In this document: piece after piece, positions 22,063-30,522 of the stretch
How positions within the stretch are numbered: position 1 is the first letter of the stretch
Layout of the letters: every line of letters begins with the position of its first letter
Position numbers and translations under genes: made by a program
Notes under the pieces: generated by a model
What the model was told of the DNA's origin: nothing
The model's database searches: none
Seen by the model: only the letters and a program-made list of their open reading frames with translations
Source of the DNA: JACVRX01 sp035697245
Lineage (GTDB): Bacteria; Actinomycetota; Actinomycetes; Jiangellales; Jiangellaceae
Reading direction: 5' to 3'
Length of the DNA stretch: 49,364 nt
Assembly: GCA_035697245.1 (NCBI GenBank)
Contig: DASSDH010000112.1
Location: 1 to 49,364 of the forward strand

Positions 22063-22817
22063 GGTCACAGGTGCGCGACGATCAAGCTGATCCCGGGGAC
22101 ATCCCCGTCATCGGCATCAGTTGCGACCTGGAACTGGCCCGGTGGGGAACGTGGGAACGGCGCGCGGCTTTGCTGCCCGCTGTCTACGTAGAGGCCGTGG
22201 CTGGCACAGGAGGACGTCCCGTCCTGCTGCCGCCGGTAGTCCACGGCGCGGCGGAGACGGTTGCCGCGCTCGACGGTCTCATCCTTGCCGGCGGCGCCGA
22301 CATCGAAGCCGAGAGATACGGCCGGACGCAGCATCCCGAGACTCGGGTGAGCCGCCCCGACCGCGATGCGACCGAAATCGGGTTGCTCGCCGAAGCCGAG
22401 CAGCTCGGCTTGCCGGTGTTGGGAATCTGTCGGGGCGTCGAGCTCATCTGTGTCTTCCGGAGCGGCGACCTTCACCAGCACCTGCCTGAGCGGCCAAGCG
22501 ACGCCGCCGAGACCGTCCATCAGGGCGCGCCCGGCCAATACGTGCAGCACGACGTGACCGTTGCCGAGGGCAGCCTGCTGGCCTCGATCATCGGCTCCGC
22601 TCGGGCGGTCTCGTCGTACCACCATCAGGCGCCGGCGCAGCCCGGGCGCGGCCTGGTGGCAGTCGCACACGCCCCGGACGGCACGATCGAGGCGGTGGAG
22701 GACCCGGAACGGGAGTTCTATCTCGGCGTCCTGTGGCATCCGGAGTTCGATGGCCAACTCGAGCTGTTCGATGCCCTGGCCGCGGCGGCCAGGATCTATC
22801 GGAAGGCGCGGGCGTGA
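22059..22817 (+). CDS. Class I glutamine-amidotransferase-fold hydrolase (PuuD type)
   Basis: 252 residues; ATG 22059 overlaps the ligase stop (ATGA). The nucleophile Cys124 is in LGICRGVELI, and His227 and Glu229 are in GVLWHPE. The LILAGGADIE oxyanion strand and the SYHHQAPAQPG segment are also present, as in gamma-glutamyl-GABA hydrolases (peptidase C26). It would remove glutamate from the oxidised gamma-glutamyl compound at the end of the pathway. The position after the nucleophile reads CVFRSGDLHQHL where the family usually has N-x-x-x-GG-L-QHL, a small departure that could affect substrate choice. Confidence 0.9.
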   Translation: MRSQVRDDQADPGDIPVIGISCDLELARWGTWERRAALLPAVYVEAVAGTGGRPVLLPPVVHGAAETVAALDGLILAGGADIEAERYGRTQHPETRVSRPDRDATEIGLLAEAEQLGLPVLGICRGVELICVFRSGDLHQHLPERPSDAAETVHQGAPGQYVQHDVTVAEGSLLASIIGSARAVSSYHHQAPAQPGRGLVAVAHAPDGTIEAVEDPEREFYLGVLWHPEFDGQLELFDALAAAARIYRKARA

Positions 22818-24178
22818 CGACGATCCTCAATCCAGCCACCGAATCCCCGATAGCCGAGGTCCCCGACGGCGGCCCCGATGGCGTCGACGCCGCGGTCGCC
22901 CAGGCCCGGCGGGCCGGACCGCAGTGGCGGTCCGCCGCACCTGCCGATCGCGCCCGCACCCTGCGCCGCTTGGCCGGCCTGGTCGAGGCAAACGCCGAAG
23001 AGCTGGCGCTGATCGAGACGCGCAACGTCGGCAAGCCGCTCGCCGACTCGCGGTCCGAGGTTGCCATGGTCGCGGAGGTCTTCCAGTACTACGCCGGAGC
23101 AGTAGACAAGAATCACGGCGAGACGATTCCGGTCGCCGGTGGCATCGACATGACGTTTCGCGAGCCGATGGGAGTTGTTGGGCTGATCACGCCATGGAAC
23201 TTCCCACTGAACATCGCCAGCTGGAAGATCGCCCCGGCGCTCGCGTGCGGCAACACGGTGGTGATCAAGCCGGCCGAGCTCACGCCGCTCAGCACGATGC
23301 GGCTGGCGTCGCTCGCGCTCGAGGCCGGCCTGCCGGACGGCGTGCTCACGGTAGTCACCGGTAAGGGCAGTCTTGTCGGCCGGCGTCTGGTAGCGCATCC
23401 GGACGTGGCGAAGATCGCCTTCACCGGGTCGACGGAGGTGGGACGAGAGGTGATGGCAGCTGCGGCTGCCAACATCGCCAGGGTCACCCTCGAGCTTGGC
23501 GGCAAGTCTGCCAACGTGATCTTCGCCGACGCCGACCTCGAGCGTGCCGCCGAAGCCGCGCCGTACGCCGTGTTCGGCAACGCTGGTCAGGACTGCTGTG
23601 CGCGGTCCCGAATCCTGGTGGAGCGCAGCGTCTATGACCGATTCCTCGACCTGCTGCTGGAGAACGTTCGTGGAGTGCGGGTCGGCCCACCGGAGGATCC
23701 GGGTAGCGAGATGGGACCACTGATTTCCGGGGACCATCGAGACCGGGTTGCCTCGTTCCTCGACGACGGCGACGGGTCGCTCGAGCTGTTGGCGCAAGGC
23801 GATGTCCCGTCGGGGCCGGGTTACTGGTTTCCCTGCACCGTCGTCACCGCCAAGCCGGACGCTCGGGTCGTGCGCGAGGAGGTCTTCGGGCCAGTCGTCG
23901 CGATCCTGCCCTTCGACGACGAGGCCGACGCGGTACGGCTGGCCAACGACACCCCTTATGGTCTGTCGGGCTCGGTCTGGACGCGCGACATCGGCCGTGC
24001 CCTGCGCGTCGTGCGGGGGATCGACAGCGGAGTGCTGTCCGTCAACAGCAACGCCTCGGTGCGTGTGGGCACCCCCTTCGGCGGCGTCAAGCAGTCCGGG
24101 TTCGGCCGCGAACTCGGCCTGGACGCGATGAACGCCTACTCCGAGGTGAAGAACGTGTTCGTCGCAACGGAGCGCTGA
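22814..24178 (+). CDS. NAD(P)-dependent aldehyde dehydrogenase
   Basis: 454 residues from GTG 22814, overlapping the hydrolase stop by 4 bp. Features: PWNFPL with the catalytic Asn, KPAELTPLS, the Rossmann FTGSTEVG, general base Glu227 in LELGGKSAN, nucleophile Cys261 in GQDCCARSR, and EEVFGPV/PFGGVKQSGFGRELG near the C-terminus. This is a complete class-9-type ALDH. In the pathway it would oxidise the aldehyde formed from the glutamylated amine to the acid. The N-terminus is slightly shorter than usual for the family. Confidence 0.93.
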   Translation: MTTILNPATESPIAEVPDGGPDGVDAAVAQARRAGPQWRSAAPADRARTLRRLAGLVEANAEELALIETRNVGKPLADSRSEVAMVAEVFQYYAGAVDKNHGETIPVAGGIDMTFREPMGVVGLITPWNFPLNIASWKIAPALACGNTVVIKPAELTPLSTMRLASLALEAGLPDGVLTVVTGKGSLVGRRLVAHPDVAKIAFTGSTEVGREVMAAAAANIARVTLELGGKSANVIFADADLERAAEAAPYAVFGNAGQDCCARSRILVERSVYDRFLDLLLENVRGVRVGPPEDPGSEMGPLISGDHRDRVASFLDDGDGSLELLAQGDVPSGPGYWFPCTVVTAKPDARVVREEVFGPVVAILPFDDEADAVRLANDTPYGLSGSVWTRDIGRALRVVRGIDSGVLSVNSNASVRVGTPFGGVKQSGFGRELGLDAMNAYSEVKNVFVATER

Positions 24179-24181
24179 GCG

Positions 24182-24955
24182 ATGGGTGAGCGACGCCTCG
24201 ACGGCAAAGTGGCGGTGATCACCGGCGCGGGCAGCGGCATCGGGCGGGAGGCGGCCATGCTGTTCTCCGAGCATGGTGCGAAGGTCTGCATCGCCGACGT
24301 GGACGAAGCGGCGGGCGATGCCGCTGCCTCGGCATGCCACGACGCCTTCTTCCAGCCGGTCGACGTCGGGAGCGACACGAGTGTGGCCGAGCTGTACCGA
24401 GTCGCCGCGGATCGGTACGGCGGGATCGACGTGCTCTACAACAACGCGGGCATCATGCCGCCCGACGACGCCTCGGTGCTGGACACCACCGTCGACGCAT
24501 GGGACCGCGTGCAAGCGGTCAACGCCCGTGGCGTGTTCCTATGTTGCAAATACGGCATCCCGCATCTGCTCGCCCGCGGCGGTGGATCGGTCATCAACGT
24601 TGCGTCGTTCGTGGCCGTCATGGGCGCTGCCACCTCGCAGATCTCCTACACAGCATCCAAAGGCGCCGTGCTGGCGATGTCTCGTGAGCTGGGGGTGGAG
24701 TTCGCGCGCCGCGGCATACGGGTCAACGCGCTGTGTCCGGGCCCGGTCGAGACGCCCCTACTGAAGCGGCTGTTCGCCGAGGACCGTGCGGCGTACGAGC
24801 GGCGACGGGTCCACCTGCCGATGGGCCGGCTCGCCGCGCCGGGCGAGATCGCCAACGCCGCACTATTCCTCGCCAGCGACGAGTCGTCGTACGTCACCGG
24901 GTCGACGTTTCTGGTCGACGGCGGCCTCACCGCCGCCTACGTGACTGCCGAGTAA
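24182..24955 (+). CDS. Short-chain dehydrogenase/reductase
   Basis: 257 residues. The NAD(P) site is TGAGSGIG (14-21), followed by NNAG (87-90), a catalytic Ser near 142-152, and Tyr156/Lys160 in YTASK. The C-terminal YVTGSTFLVDGGLT is typical of classical SDRs. Asp at position 39 after the second strand (CIADVDE) suggests NAD rather than NADP. It starts 3 bp after the aldehyde-dehydrogenase stop. In this operon it may oxidise the hydroxyl of a glutamylated amino-alcohol to the aldehyde, which would fit an ethanolamine-like substrate. Confidence 0.92.
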   Translation: MGERRLDGKVAVITGAGSGIGREAAMLFSEHGAKVCIADVDEAAGDAAASACHDAFFQPVDVGSDTSVAELYRVAADRYGGIDVLYNNAGIMPPDDASVLDTTVDAWDRVQAVNARGVFLCCKYGIPHLLARGGGSVINVASFVAVMGAATSQISYTASKGAVLAMSRELGVEFARRGIRVNALCPGPVETPLLKRLFAEDRAAYERRRVHLPMGRLAAPGEIANAALFLASDESSYVTGSTFLVDGGLTAAYVTAE

Positions 24956-25693
24956 GTGGCTACGACGATGAACGTGCTGTCCGTTCCGCACCCCGTGTTT
25001 CGCCGGATCCGCGGCGGAAACGCCTTCGAGGAGACCGTCGAGCGGCTCCTGCAGGCGGTCAAGCTCGGCCAGGTGCGGCCGGGGGACCGGCTTCCCAGCG
25101 AGCGAGAGCTGGCATTGCGCCTGGGGATCAGCCGAGTGACTTTGCGCGAGGCGATCCGTGTACTCGCCCAGGAGGGCTACCTGGCGTCGCGCCGCGGCCG
25201 GTCAGGAGGGACGTTCGTCCTCCCGACGGCGGACTGGCGGCAGGACACCCGCGACGTTCGGGCCACCGCCGGTGAGCTGGATGACGAGCTCACCGATGCG
25301 CTGTTGCTCCGGCAGGTCCTCGAGCCGGCCGCCGTCGAGCTGGCCGCCCGGCGTGCGCATCCGGCAGAGACGGTAACCACCCTGCGGGGGATGCTCGCCG
25401 AGGAGCAGACGGTAGAGGTGACGGACTACCGACCGATCGACTCTCGCCTGCATGTGGCGTTGGCGGACCTGGCCGGCTCGCCGTCGCTCACCGCAGCGGT
25501 CGCGGACGTTCGCATGCGGCTCAACGACCTGCTCGACATGATCCCGCTGCTACCGCCCAACATCGAGCACTCGACCGAGCAGCATCGACGAGTTGTCGAG
25601 GCGATCGTGTCCGGGAACCCGAAGGCGGCTCGCCAGGCGATGGAGAAACACCTGGAGGGAACGGCGTCACTGCTGCGTGGCTTCCTCGGCTGA
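24956..25693 (+). CDS. FadR/GntR-family transcriptional regulator
   Basis: 245 residues from GTG 24956, immediately after the SDR stop. The N-terminal winged helix-turn-helix is in RPGDRLPSERELALRLGISR then TLREAIRVLAQEGYL (about 40-70), with the GG-FV wing end near 80. The C-terminal helical FCD domain (about 115-240) has the usual metal-site residues spread over R-LHVALADLAG and HRRVVEAI. FCD regulators usually repress catabolic operons until the substrate or an intermediate binds. The target is probably this operon. Confidence 0.92.
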   Translation: MATTMNVLSVPHPVFRRIRGGNAFEETVERLLQAVKLGQVRPGDRLPSERELALRLGISRVTLREAIRVLAQEGYLASRRGRSGGTFVLPTADWRQDTRDVRATAGELDDELTDALLLRQVLEPAAVELAARRAHPAETVTTLRGMLAEEQTVEVTDYRPIDSRLHVALADLAGSPSLTAAVADVRMRLNDLLDMIPLLPPNIEHSTEQHRRVVEAIVSGNPKAARQAMEKHLEGTASLLRGFLG

Positions 25694-25728
25694 CCGGCCC
25701 GTTCGTGGCCAGGGCAGGATGGTCTTCC

Positions 25729-27051
25729 ATGAGCGAACGCCCGTCGTCCTCCCGCGCCGATGATGAGGTCGTCGAACTCTGCCGCGAACTCATCCGCATC
25801 GACACCGCCAACTATGGCGACGGGTCTGGCCCGGGCGAGCGCAAGGCGGCTGAGTACGTCGCCGAGAAGCTTGCCGAGGTGGGTCTCGAGCCGACCATGC
25901 TGGAGTCCGAGCCCGGCCGGACAAGCGTCGTCGCGCGTATCGATGGTGCCGATCCACACCGCGACGACGCGCTTCTGGTGCATGGTCACCTCGACGTCGT
26001 TCCGGCCGAGGCCGACAACTGGACGCATGACCCGTTCTCCGGCGAGATCGTCGATGACTGTGTCTGGGGCCGGGGGGCGATCGACATGAAAGACATGGAC
26101 GCCATGATCGTGGCCGTCATCCGGGATCGGTTGCGGACCGATCGGCGGCCTCCCCGGCCGGTCGTGCTGTGTTTCCTGGCCGACGAGGAGGCCGGCGGGG
26201 TCCTGGGGAGTCATTGGGTCGTCGACCACCATCCGGCGCTGTTCGACGGGTGCACCGAGGGAATCAGTGAGCTCGGCGGATTCAGCCTCACTGTTCGGGA
26301 CGACGTGCGGCTGTACCTGATCGAGACAGCGCAGAAGGGCATCGAGTGGATGCGGCTCACCGTCGAAGGAACCGGCGGTCACGGGTCGATGATCAACGAC
26401 GACAACGCCGTGTACGAGCTGGCCGACGCGGTCGCCCGGCTGGGCAGCTACGACTGGCCTGTGCGGGTCATCCCGACGGTCCGGGCGTTCTTGGACGCGG
26501 CCGGTCAGGCGTACGACGTGGAGTTCGATCCCGAGAACTCTGGTCAGCTCGTCGAGACGCTCGGCACCATTTCCAAGATCATCGTCGCCACTTTGCGGAA
26601 TACCGCCAACCCGACGATGCTCCGCGCTGGATACAAGCACAACGTCATCCCGGGCCGGGCGGAGGCGTACGTGGACGGCCGGTTCCTGCCCGGCCACCGC
26701 GACGAGTTCCTGACCACCGTCGATGAGGTCATCGGTCCCCGGGTACGGCGGGAGGCCGTCGTCTCTGACATCGCCCTGGAGACCGAGTTCTCGGGCGACC
26801 TCGTCACTGCGATGAGCACCGCACTGAGGGCCGAGGACCCCGCCGCTCGACCAGTTCCGTACTGCGTGTCCGCGGGAACTGACGCCAAGGCCTTCAGTGA
26901 GCTGGGAATCCGGGGATTCGGGTTCACCCCGTTGCGCCTGCCGCCGGATCTCGACTTCGCCGGCATGTTCCACGGGGTCGACGAACGGGTCCCCGTCGAC
27001 GGCCTTCGGTTCGGCGCCCGGGTGCTCGACCGATTCCTCGACCTGGCCTGA
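25729..27051 (+). CDS. M20-family metallopeptidase
   Basis: 440 residues from ATG 25729 (an upstream start at 25705 is possible). Zinc ligands follow the M20 pattern: His in LLVHGHLDVVPA, the bridging Asp in WGRGAIDMKDMD, Glu-Glu in LADEEAGG, and a late His in GMFHGVDE. The lid domain spans about 200-320 (GTGGHGSM). Members are amino- or dipeptidases, carboxypeptidases or N-acyl-amino-acid hydrolases. I recall M20 peptidases of this kind next to DUF5703 genes in many actinobacteria, so it may not belong to the amine operon even though it lies 35 bp behind the regulator. Confidence 0.9.
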   Translation: MSERPSSSRADDEVVELCRELIRIDTANYGDGSGPGERKAAEYVAEKLAEVGLEPTMLESEPGRTSVVARIDGADPHRDDALLVHGHLDVVPAEADNWTHDPFSGEIVDDCVWGRGAIDMKDMDAMIVAVIRDRLRTDRRPPRPVVLCFLADEEAGGVLGSHWVVDHHPALFDGCTEGISELGGFSLTVRDDVRLYLIETAQKGIEWMRLTVEGTGGHGSMINDDNAVYELADAVARLGSYDWPVRVIPTVRAFLDAAGQAYDVEFDPENSGQLVETLGTISKIIVATLRNTANPTMLRAGYKHNVIPGRAEAYVDGRFLPGHRDEFLTTVDEVIGPRVRREAVVSDIALETEFSGDLVTAMSTALRAEDPAARPVPYCVSAGTDAKAFSELGIRGFGFTPLRLPPDLDFAGMFHGVDERVPVDGLRFGARVLDRFLDLA

Positions 27052-27095
27052 GCTCGCCCGGCACACTCCTAAATGACCACGTTCACCATGCCTGC

Positions 27096-27133
27096 CTATA
27101 CATCACCAGGCATGCAAGCCTGGTGATGTATAG
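27096..27133. terminator. Perfect 16-bp inverted repeat between convergent genes
   Basis: CTATACATCACCAGGC (27096-27111) and GCCTGGTGATGTATAG (27118-27133) pair without mismatch around a 6-nt loop. It lies between the M20 stop (27051) and the convergent DUF5703 stop (27182), so it can terminate both. A third partial copy, AAGCCTGGTGATG, follows at 27136-27148. Confidence 0.75.
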
Positions 27134-27181
27134 ACAAGCCTGGTGATGCGGGCGCTGCGCGCACCGGGCACCCGTCCGAGC

Positions 27182-27397
27182 TCAGCTGGTGCGGGCCATC
27201 CGCAGGATGCGACGACGGAGGGTGATCTTGCGCGTTCCGTCAGGAAACATGCGCAGCGTCGCGAGCTCCCAATGGCCGTACTCGGCATGCTCGGTGAGCA
27301 TCCGCCGGGCGGCGCCGCGAGACGTTCCGCGCGGCAGCAGGAGGTCGTGGAACTCGTACTCCGAGGTTCGCCGCACAGGGGGCGTGGAAACCGCCAT
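27182..27397 (-). CDS. DUF5703-family protein
   Basis: 71 residues from ATG 27395-27397. The family features are EYEFHDLLLPRGTSRGAARR, MLTEHAEYGHWELATLRMFP and a final KITLRRRILR. The open frame upstream to 27520 is low-complexity and was rejected. The protein is soluble and basic at its end. Function unknown. I recall the family near M20 peptidase and aldo/keto reductase genes in actinobacteria, as here. Confidence 0.8.
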   Translation of the reverse strand: MAVSTPPVRRTSEYEFHDLLLPRGTSRGAARRMLTEHAEYGHWELATLRMFPDGTRKITLRRRILRMARTS

Positions 27398-27558
27398 CGG
27401 CACATGGTGCCACGGCACTGCGGGGGCCGGCACAACTCCCTGCGCCGCCGGCCAGCAGGCCGCCAACCAGGCTGCGTTGACATGATGAGGTGGCTGCCCA
27501 AACGGACCGGACCCAGCCATTCCGCCATGATCAACGCCGGAGCGGGGTCGCTTGTCGG

Positions 27559-28533
27559 TCAGTCGGTGCGTTCGGGGTATCCGACCGGCGGCGCCGACAC
27601 CTCGTCCAGCGCGACCCGGATCTCGTCGGGCAGGCTGAGATCCTCACCGGCGAGAACGCCGCGCAACTGCGCCGCGGTCCGAGCCCCTACCAGCGCGGCA
27701 GTGACGCAGGGGGCGTCGCGAACCCATGCCAGCGCGACCTCCAGGGGTTGGACCCCGAGACCCTCCGCCGCGGTCGAGACCGCCTCGACGACGCGTCGCG
27801 AACGCTGGTCGAGGTACGTCTCGACGAAGCTGGCGAAATGCGGGGAGGCGGCGCGCGAGTCTGCCGGTGTGCCGCTGCGGTACTTGCCCGTCAGCACGCC
27901 ACGTCCCAGCGGCGACCACGCCAGCACGCCGAGGCCGAGCGCTGCCGCGGCCGGCAGCACCTCACGTTCGAGCCCTCGCTGCAGCAGGGAGTACTCCATC
28001 TGGGTGGACACGACCGGCGTTCGGCCGCTGGCGCTGCGCTGGTGGGCCACGGCGTAGCCGGTCTGCCAGCCACCGTAATTGGAGACGCCGGCGTACCGGG
28101 CCCGGCCGGTCGAGACTGCATAGTCCAGCGTTCCCAGCGTCTCGTCCGGCGGCACGTCGTCACTCCAGGTATGGATCTGCCAGAGATCGACGTAGTCGGT
28201 GTCCAGCCGGTCCAGCGAGGCGTCGAGCTGGTCGAGGAGGGCCTTGCGCGACACGTCCACGAGCCGTTGACCGGTCGCCCGGGAGACGCCGGCCTTGGTG
28301 GCGACGACCAGGTCGGCCCGCGGGATGACCTTGTCGAGCAGATCGCCCAGCACCCGCTCGGCCTGACCGTTGCCGTACGCCGCGGCTGTGTCCACCAAGG
28401 TGCCACCCGCTTCGGCGAATGCCTCGAGCTGGTCGCGAGCCTCGTGCTGGTCGGTGTCCCGACCCCACGTCATCGTGCCGAGGCCGAGCCGGGATATCCG
28501 CAGCCCGCTGCGGCCGAGCCGTCGCTGCTCCAC
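27559..28533 (-). CDS. Aldo/keto reductase
   Basis: 324 residues forming an (alpha/beta)8 barrel. The catalytic tetrad is complete: Asp48 and Tyr53 in VDTAAAYGNGQAE, Lys80 in VVATKAG and His121 in WQIHTW. The NADPH-binding end has SPLGRGVLTGKY and the C-terminal ALVGARTAAQLRG. NADPH-dependent carbonyl reduction is expected; the substrate is unknown. It is transcribed divergently from the LLM oxidoreductase with a 104-bp gap that must hold both promoters. Confidence 0.93.
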   Translation of the reverse strand: MEQRRLGRSGLRISRLGLGTMTWGRDTDQHEARDQLEAFAEAGGTLVDTAAAYGNGQAERVLGDLLDKVIPRADLVVATKAGVSRATGQRLVDVSRKALLDQLDASLDRLDTDYVDLWQIHTWSDDVPPDETLGTLDYAVSTGRARYAGVSNYGGWQTGYAVAHQRSASGRTPVVSTQMEYSLLQRGLEREVLPAAAALGLGVLAWSPLGRGVLTGKYRSGTPADSRAASPHFASFVETYLDQRSRRVVEAVSTAAEGLGVQPLEVALAWVRDAPCVTAALVGARTAAQLRGVLAGEDLSLPDEIRVALDEVSAPPVGYPERTD

Positions 28534-28637
28534 GGCGGGAGAGTAGCGACCCGGTGCGGCAGCCGTGGCGACGGCCAGCCGACAGCGTCGCTACCAACCG
28601 CCGGTAGGCTCGCCCGCCGGACCAGATGGGAGGCACG

Positions 28638-29696
28638 ATGCGGCTCGGGCTCAACCTGGGCTACTGGGGGGCGGACGCCGACGGCGACAATGTTGCGCTG
28701 GCCCGAGAGGCCGACCGGCTGGGCTTTTCCGTCGTGTGGGCCGCCGAAGCATATGGATCCGACGCGCCCACCGTCCTGTCCTGGGTAGCCGCGCAGACCG
28801 AAAACATCGACGTGGGCAGCGCCGTCATGCAGATCCCCGCTCGGACACCGGCCTGCACCGCGATGACGGCAGCGACGCTCGACGGCCTTTCGGGTGGACG
28901 GTTCCGGCTAGGTCTCGGCGTGTCCGGACCGCAGGTGTCGGAGGGCTGGCACGGCGTGCGGTTCGACCGACCGCTCGGACGCACCCGCGAGTACGTCGAC
29001 ATCGTCCGCCGAGCGCTCGACCGCAAGAGCGTGACCTACCAGGGCGACCACTGGACCTTGCCGCTGCCCGACGGGCCGGGAAAGGCTCTGCGGCTGACCG
29101 TGCATCCGGTGCGTCAGCGCATCCCCGTGTATCTCGCGGCACTCGGGCCGAAGAACCTCGAGTTGGCCGGCGAGATCGCCGACGGTTGGCTGGCGATCTT
29201 CTTTTCGCCCGAGCATGCGGCAGAATCGCTGGATCATGTGCGCCGCGGGCGCGCCGTCGCGGGGCTGTCGATGCAGGATTTCGACGTGGTGCCGACCGTC
29301 CCGCTCGTTATCGGCGACGACCTCGAAGCGTGTGCCGAGCCGGTGCGTGCCTACTCAGCGCTCTATCTCGGTGGGATGGGTAGTCGCTCGCAGAACTTCT
29401 ACAACCAACTCGCCGCCCGGATGGGTTTCGCCGACGTGGCGGCTCGGGTGCAGAACCTGTTCCTGGACCACAAACCCCGCGAGGCGGCGGCCGCCGTCCC
29501 GTTCGGGTTCGTCGATACCACCTCGCTGATCGGTCCGATCGAACGGATCCGCGACCGGCTGCAGGCTTATGCCGATGCCGGTACGACGACGCTGTCGGTC
29601 ACCGCACCACAGGGCGCCCTCGACCAACGGATCGCCGGCCTGCGGTCCCTCGTCCACGCGTTGGACGCAGCGGGCCTGGCAGACGGCATGGCATGA
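28638..29696 (+). CDS. LLM-class F420-dependent oxidoreductase
   Basis: 352 residues. ATG 28638 has GGGAGG 4 nt upstream and starts MRLGLNLGYWG, the first barrel strand. Other family motifs are ADRLGFSVVWAAEAYGSDAP, GSAVMQIPARTP, GLSGGRFRLGLGVSGPQVSE and a PVYLAALGPKNLELAGEIAD-like segment, as in TIGR03559-type F420 enzymes. Hydride transfer to or from F420 is expected; the substrate is unknown. The stop overlaps uppP by ATGA, so the two are coupled. Confidence 0.92.
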   Translation: MRLGLNLGYWGADADGDNVALAREADRLGFSVVWAAEAYGSDAPTVLSWVAAQTENIDVGSAVMQIPARTPACTAMTAATLDGLSGGRFRLGLGVSGPQVSEGWHGVRFDRPLGRTREYVDIVRRALDRKSVTYQGDHWTLPLPDGPGKALRLTVHPVRQRIPVYLAALGPKNLELAGEIADGWLAIFFSPEHAAESLDHVRRGRAVAGLSMQDFDVVPTVPLVIGDDLEACAEPVRAYSALYLGGMGSRSQNFYNQLAARMGFADVAARVQNLFLDHKPREAAAAVPFGFVDTTSLIGPIERIRDRLQAYADAGTTTLSVTAPQGALDQRIAGLRSLVHALDAAGLADGMA

Positions 29697-30517
29697 CCGA
29701 CTGGGCACAGGCAGCGGTCCTCGGCTTCCTGCAGGGTCTCACCGAGTTCCTGCCGATCTCATCCAGCGCTCACCTGCGGATATTCCCGGAGCTTGTCGGC
29801 TGGGACGATCCAGGCGCCGCCTTCACGGCGGTCATCCAGATCGGGACCGAGACTGCCGTGATCATCTATTTCGCGGCGGACATCTGGCGAATCATCCGGG
29901 CATGGACCCGATCGCTGATCGGCGGACGAGACTGGGATCCGCAGGACGCCCGGATGGGCTGGTTCATCATCGTCGGCTCGCTGCCGATCGTCGCCGCAGG
30001 AATCGCGTTGAAGGACGTCATCGAAGGCAGTTTCCGCTCGCTGTGGATCGTCGGCACGACCTTGGTGCTCCTGGGCGTCGTACTCGGTGTCGCTGACCGG
30101 CTCGGTGCAAAGGACCGGCCTATCCAGGCGCTGACCCTGCCCCATGCCGTCGCGTTCGGAATGGCCCAGGCGCTCGCGCTCGTGCCCGGGGTTTCGCGTT
30201 CGGGGGCGACGATCAGCATGGGCCTGTTCCTCGGCTACGAGCGCGCGGCGTGCGCACGCTTCGCGTTCCTGCTCGCTATTCCGGCCGTCCTCGGTGCCGG
30301 ATTGTTCGAGTGGCCGGCAGCGCTCGCTGAAGGGAGCGAGTACGCCCTGGGCCCGCTGCTGCTCGCGACGGTCATCGCATTCGTGGTCGGATACGCGGTG
30401 ATCGCATGGCTGATGCGATGGCTCGTGCGCGGGTCGTACCTGCCGTTCGTGATCTACCGGGTCCTGCTGGGTCTGCTGGTGCTCGGCTTGCTCGCCGCAG
30501 GCGCCATCGACGGATAG
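29693..30517 (+). CDS. uppP: Undecaprenyl-diphosphatase
   Basis: 274 residues with about seven or eight transmembrane segments. It dephosphorylates undecaprenyl diphosphate to recycle the cell-wall lipid carrier. Both family signatures are present: GFLQGLTEFLPISSSAHLRI (11-30) and ALVPGVSRSGATISMGLFLG with the catalytic region around PGVSRSG. Length is normal. ATG 29693 overlaps the LLM gene. The stop is 5 bp from the convergent M23 peptidase stop. Confidence 0.97.
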   Translation: MTDWAQAAVLGFLQGLTEFLPISSSAHLRIFPELVGWDDPGAAFTAVIQIGTETAVIIYFAADIWRIIRAWTRSLIGGRDWDPQDARMGWFIIVGSLPIVAAGIALKDVIEGSFRSLWIVGTTLVLLGVVLGVADRLGAKDRPIQALTLPHAVAFGMAQALALVPGVSRSGATISMGLFLGYERAACARFAFLLAIPAVLGAGLFEWPAALAEGSEYALGPLLLATVIAFVVGYAVIAWLMRWLVRGSYLPFVIYRVLLGLLVLGLLAAGAIDG

Positions 30518-30522
30518 GACGG

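Noticed and set aside
22796..24514. 572-codon open frame antisense to the aldehyde dehydrogenase
   Set aside because: It mirrors a strongly coding GC-rich gene. It has no domain motifs and is the usual high-GC shadow.
25426..27066. 546-codon frame antisense to the M20 peptidase
   Set aside because: Shadow of a gene with all catalytic residues on the other strand.
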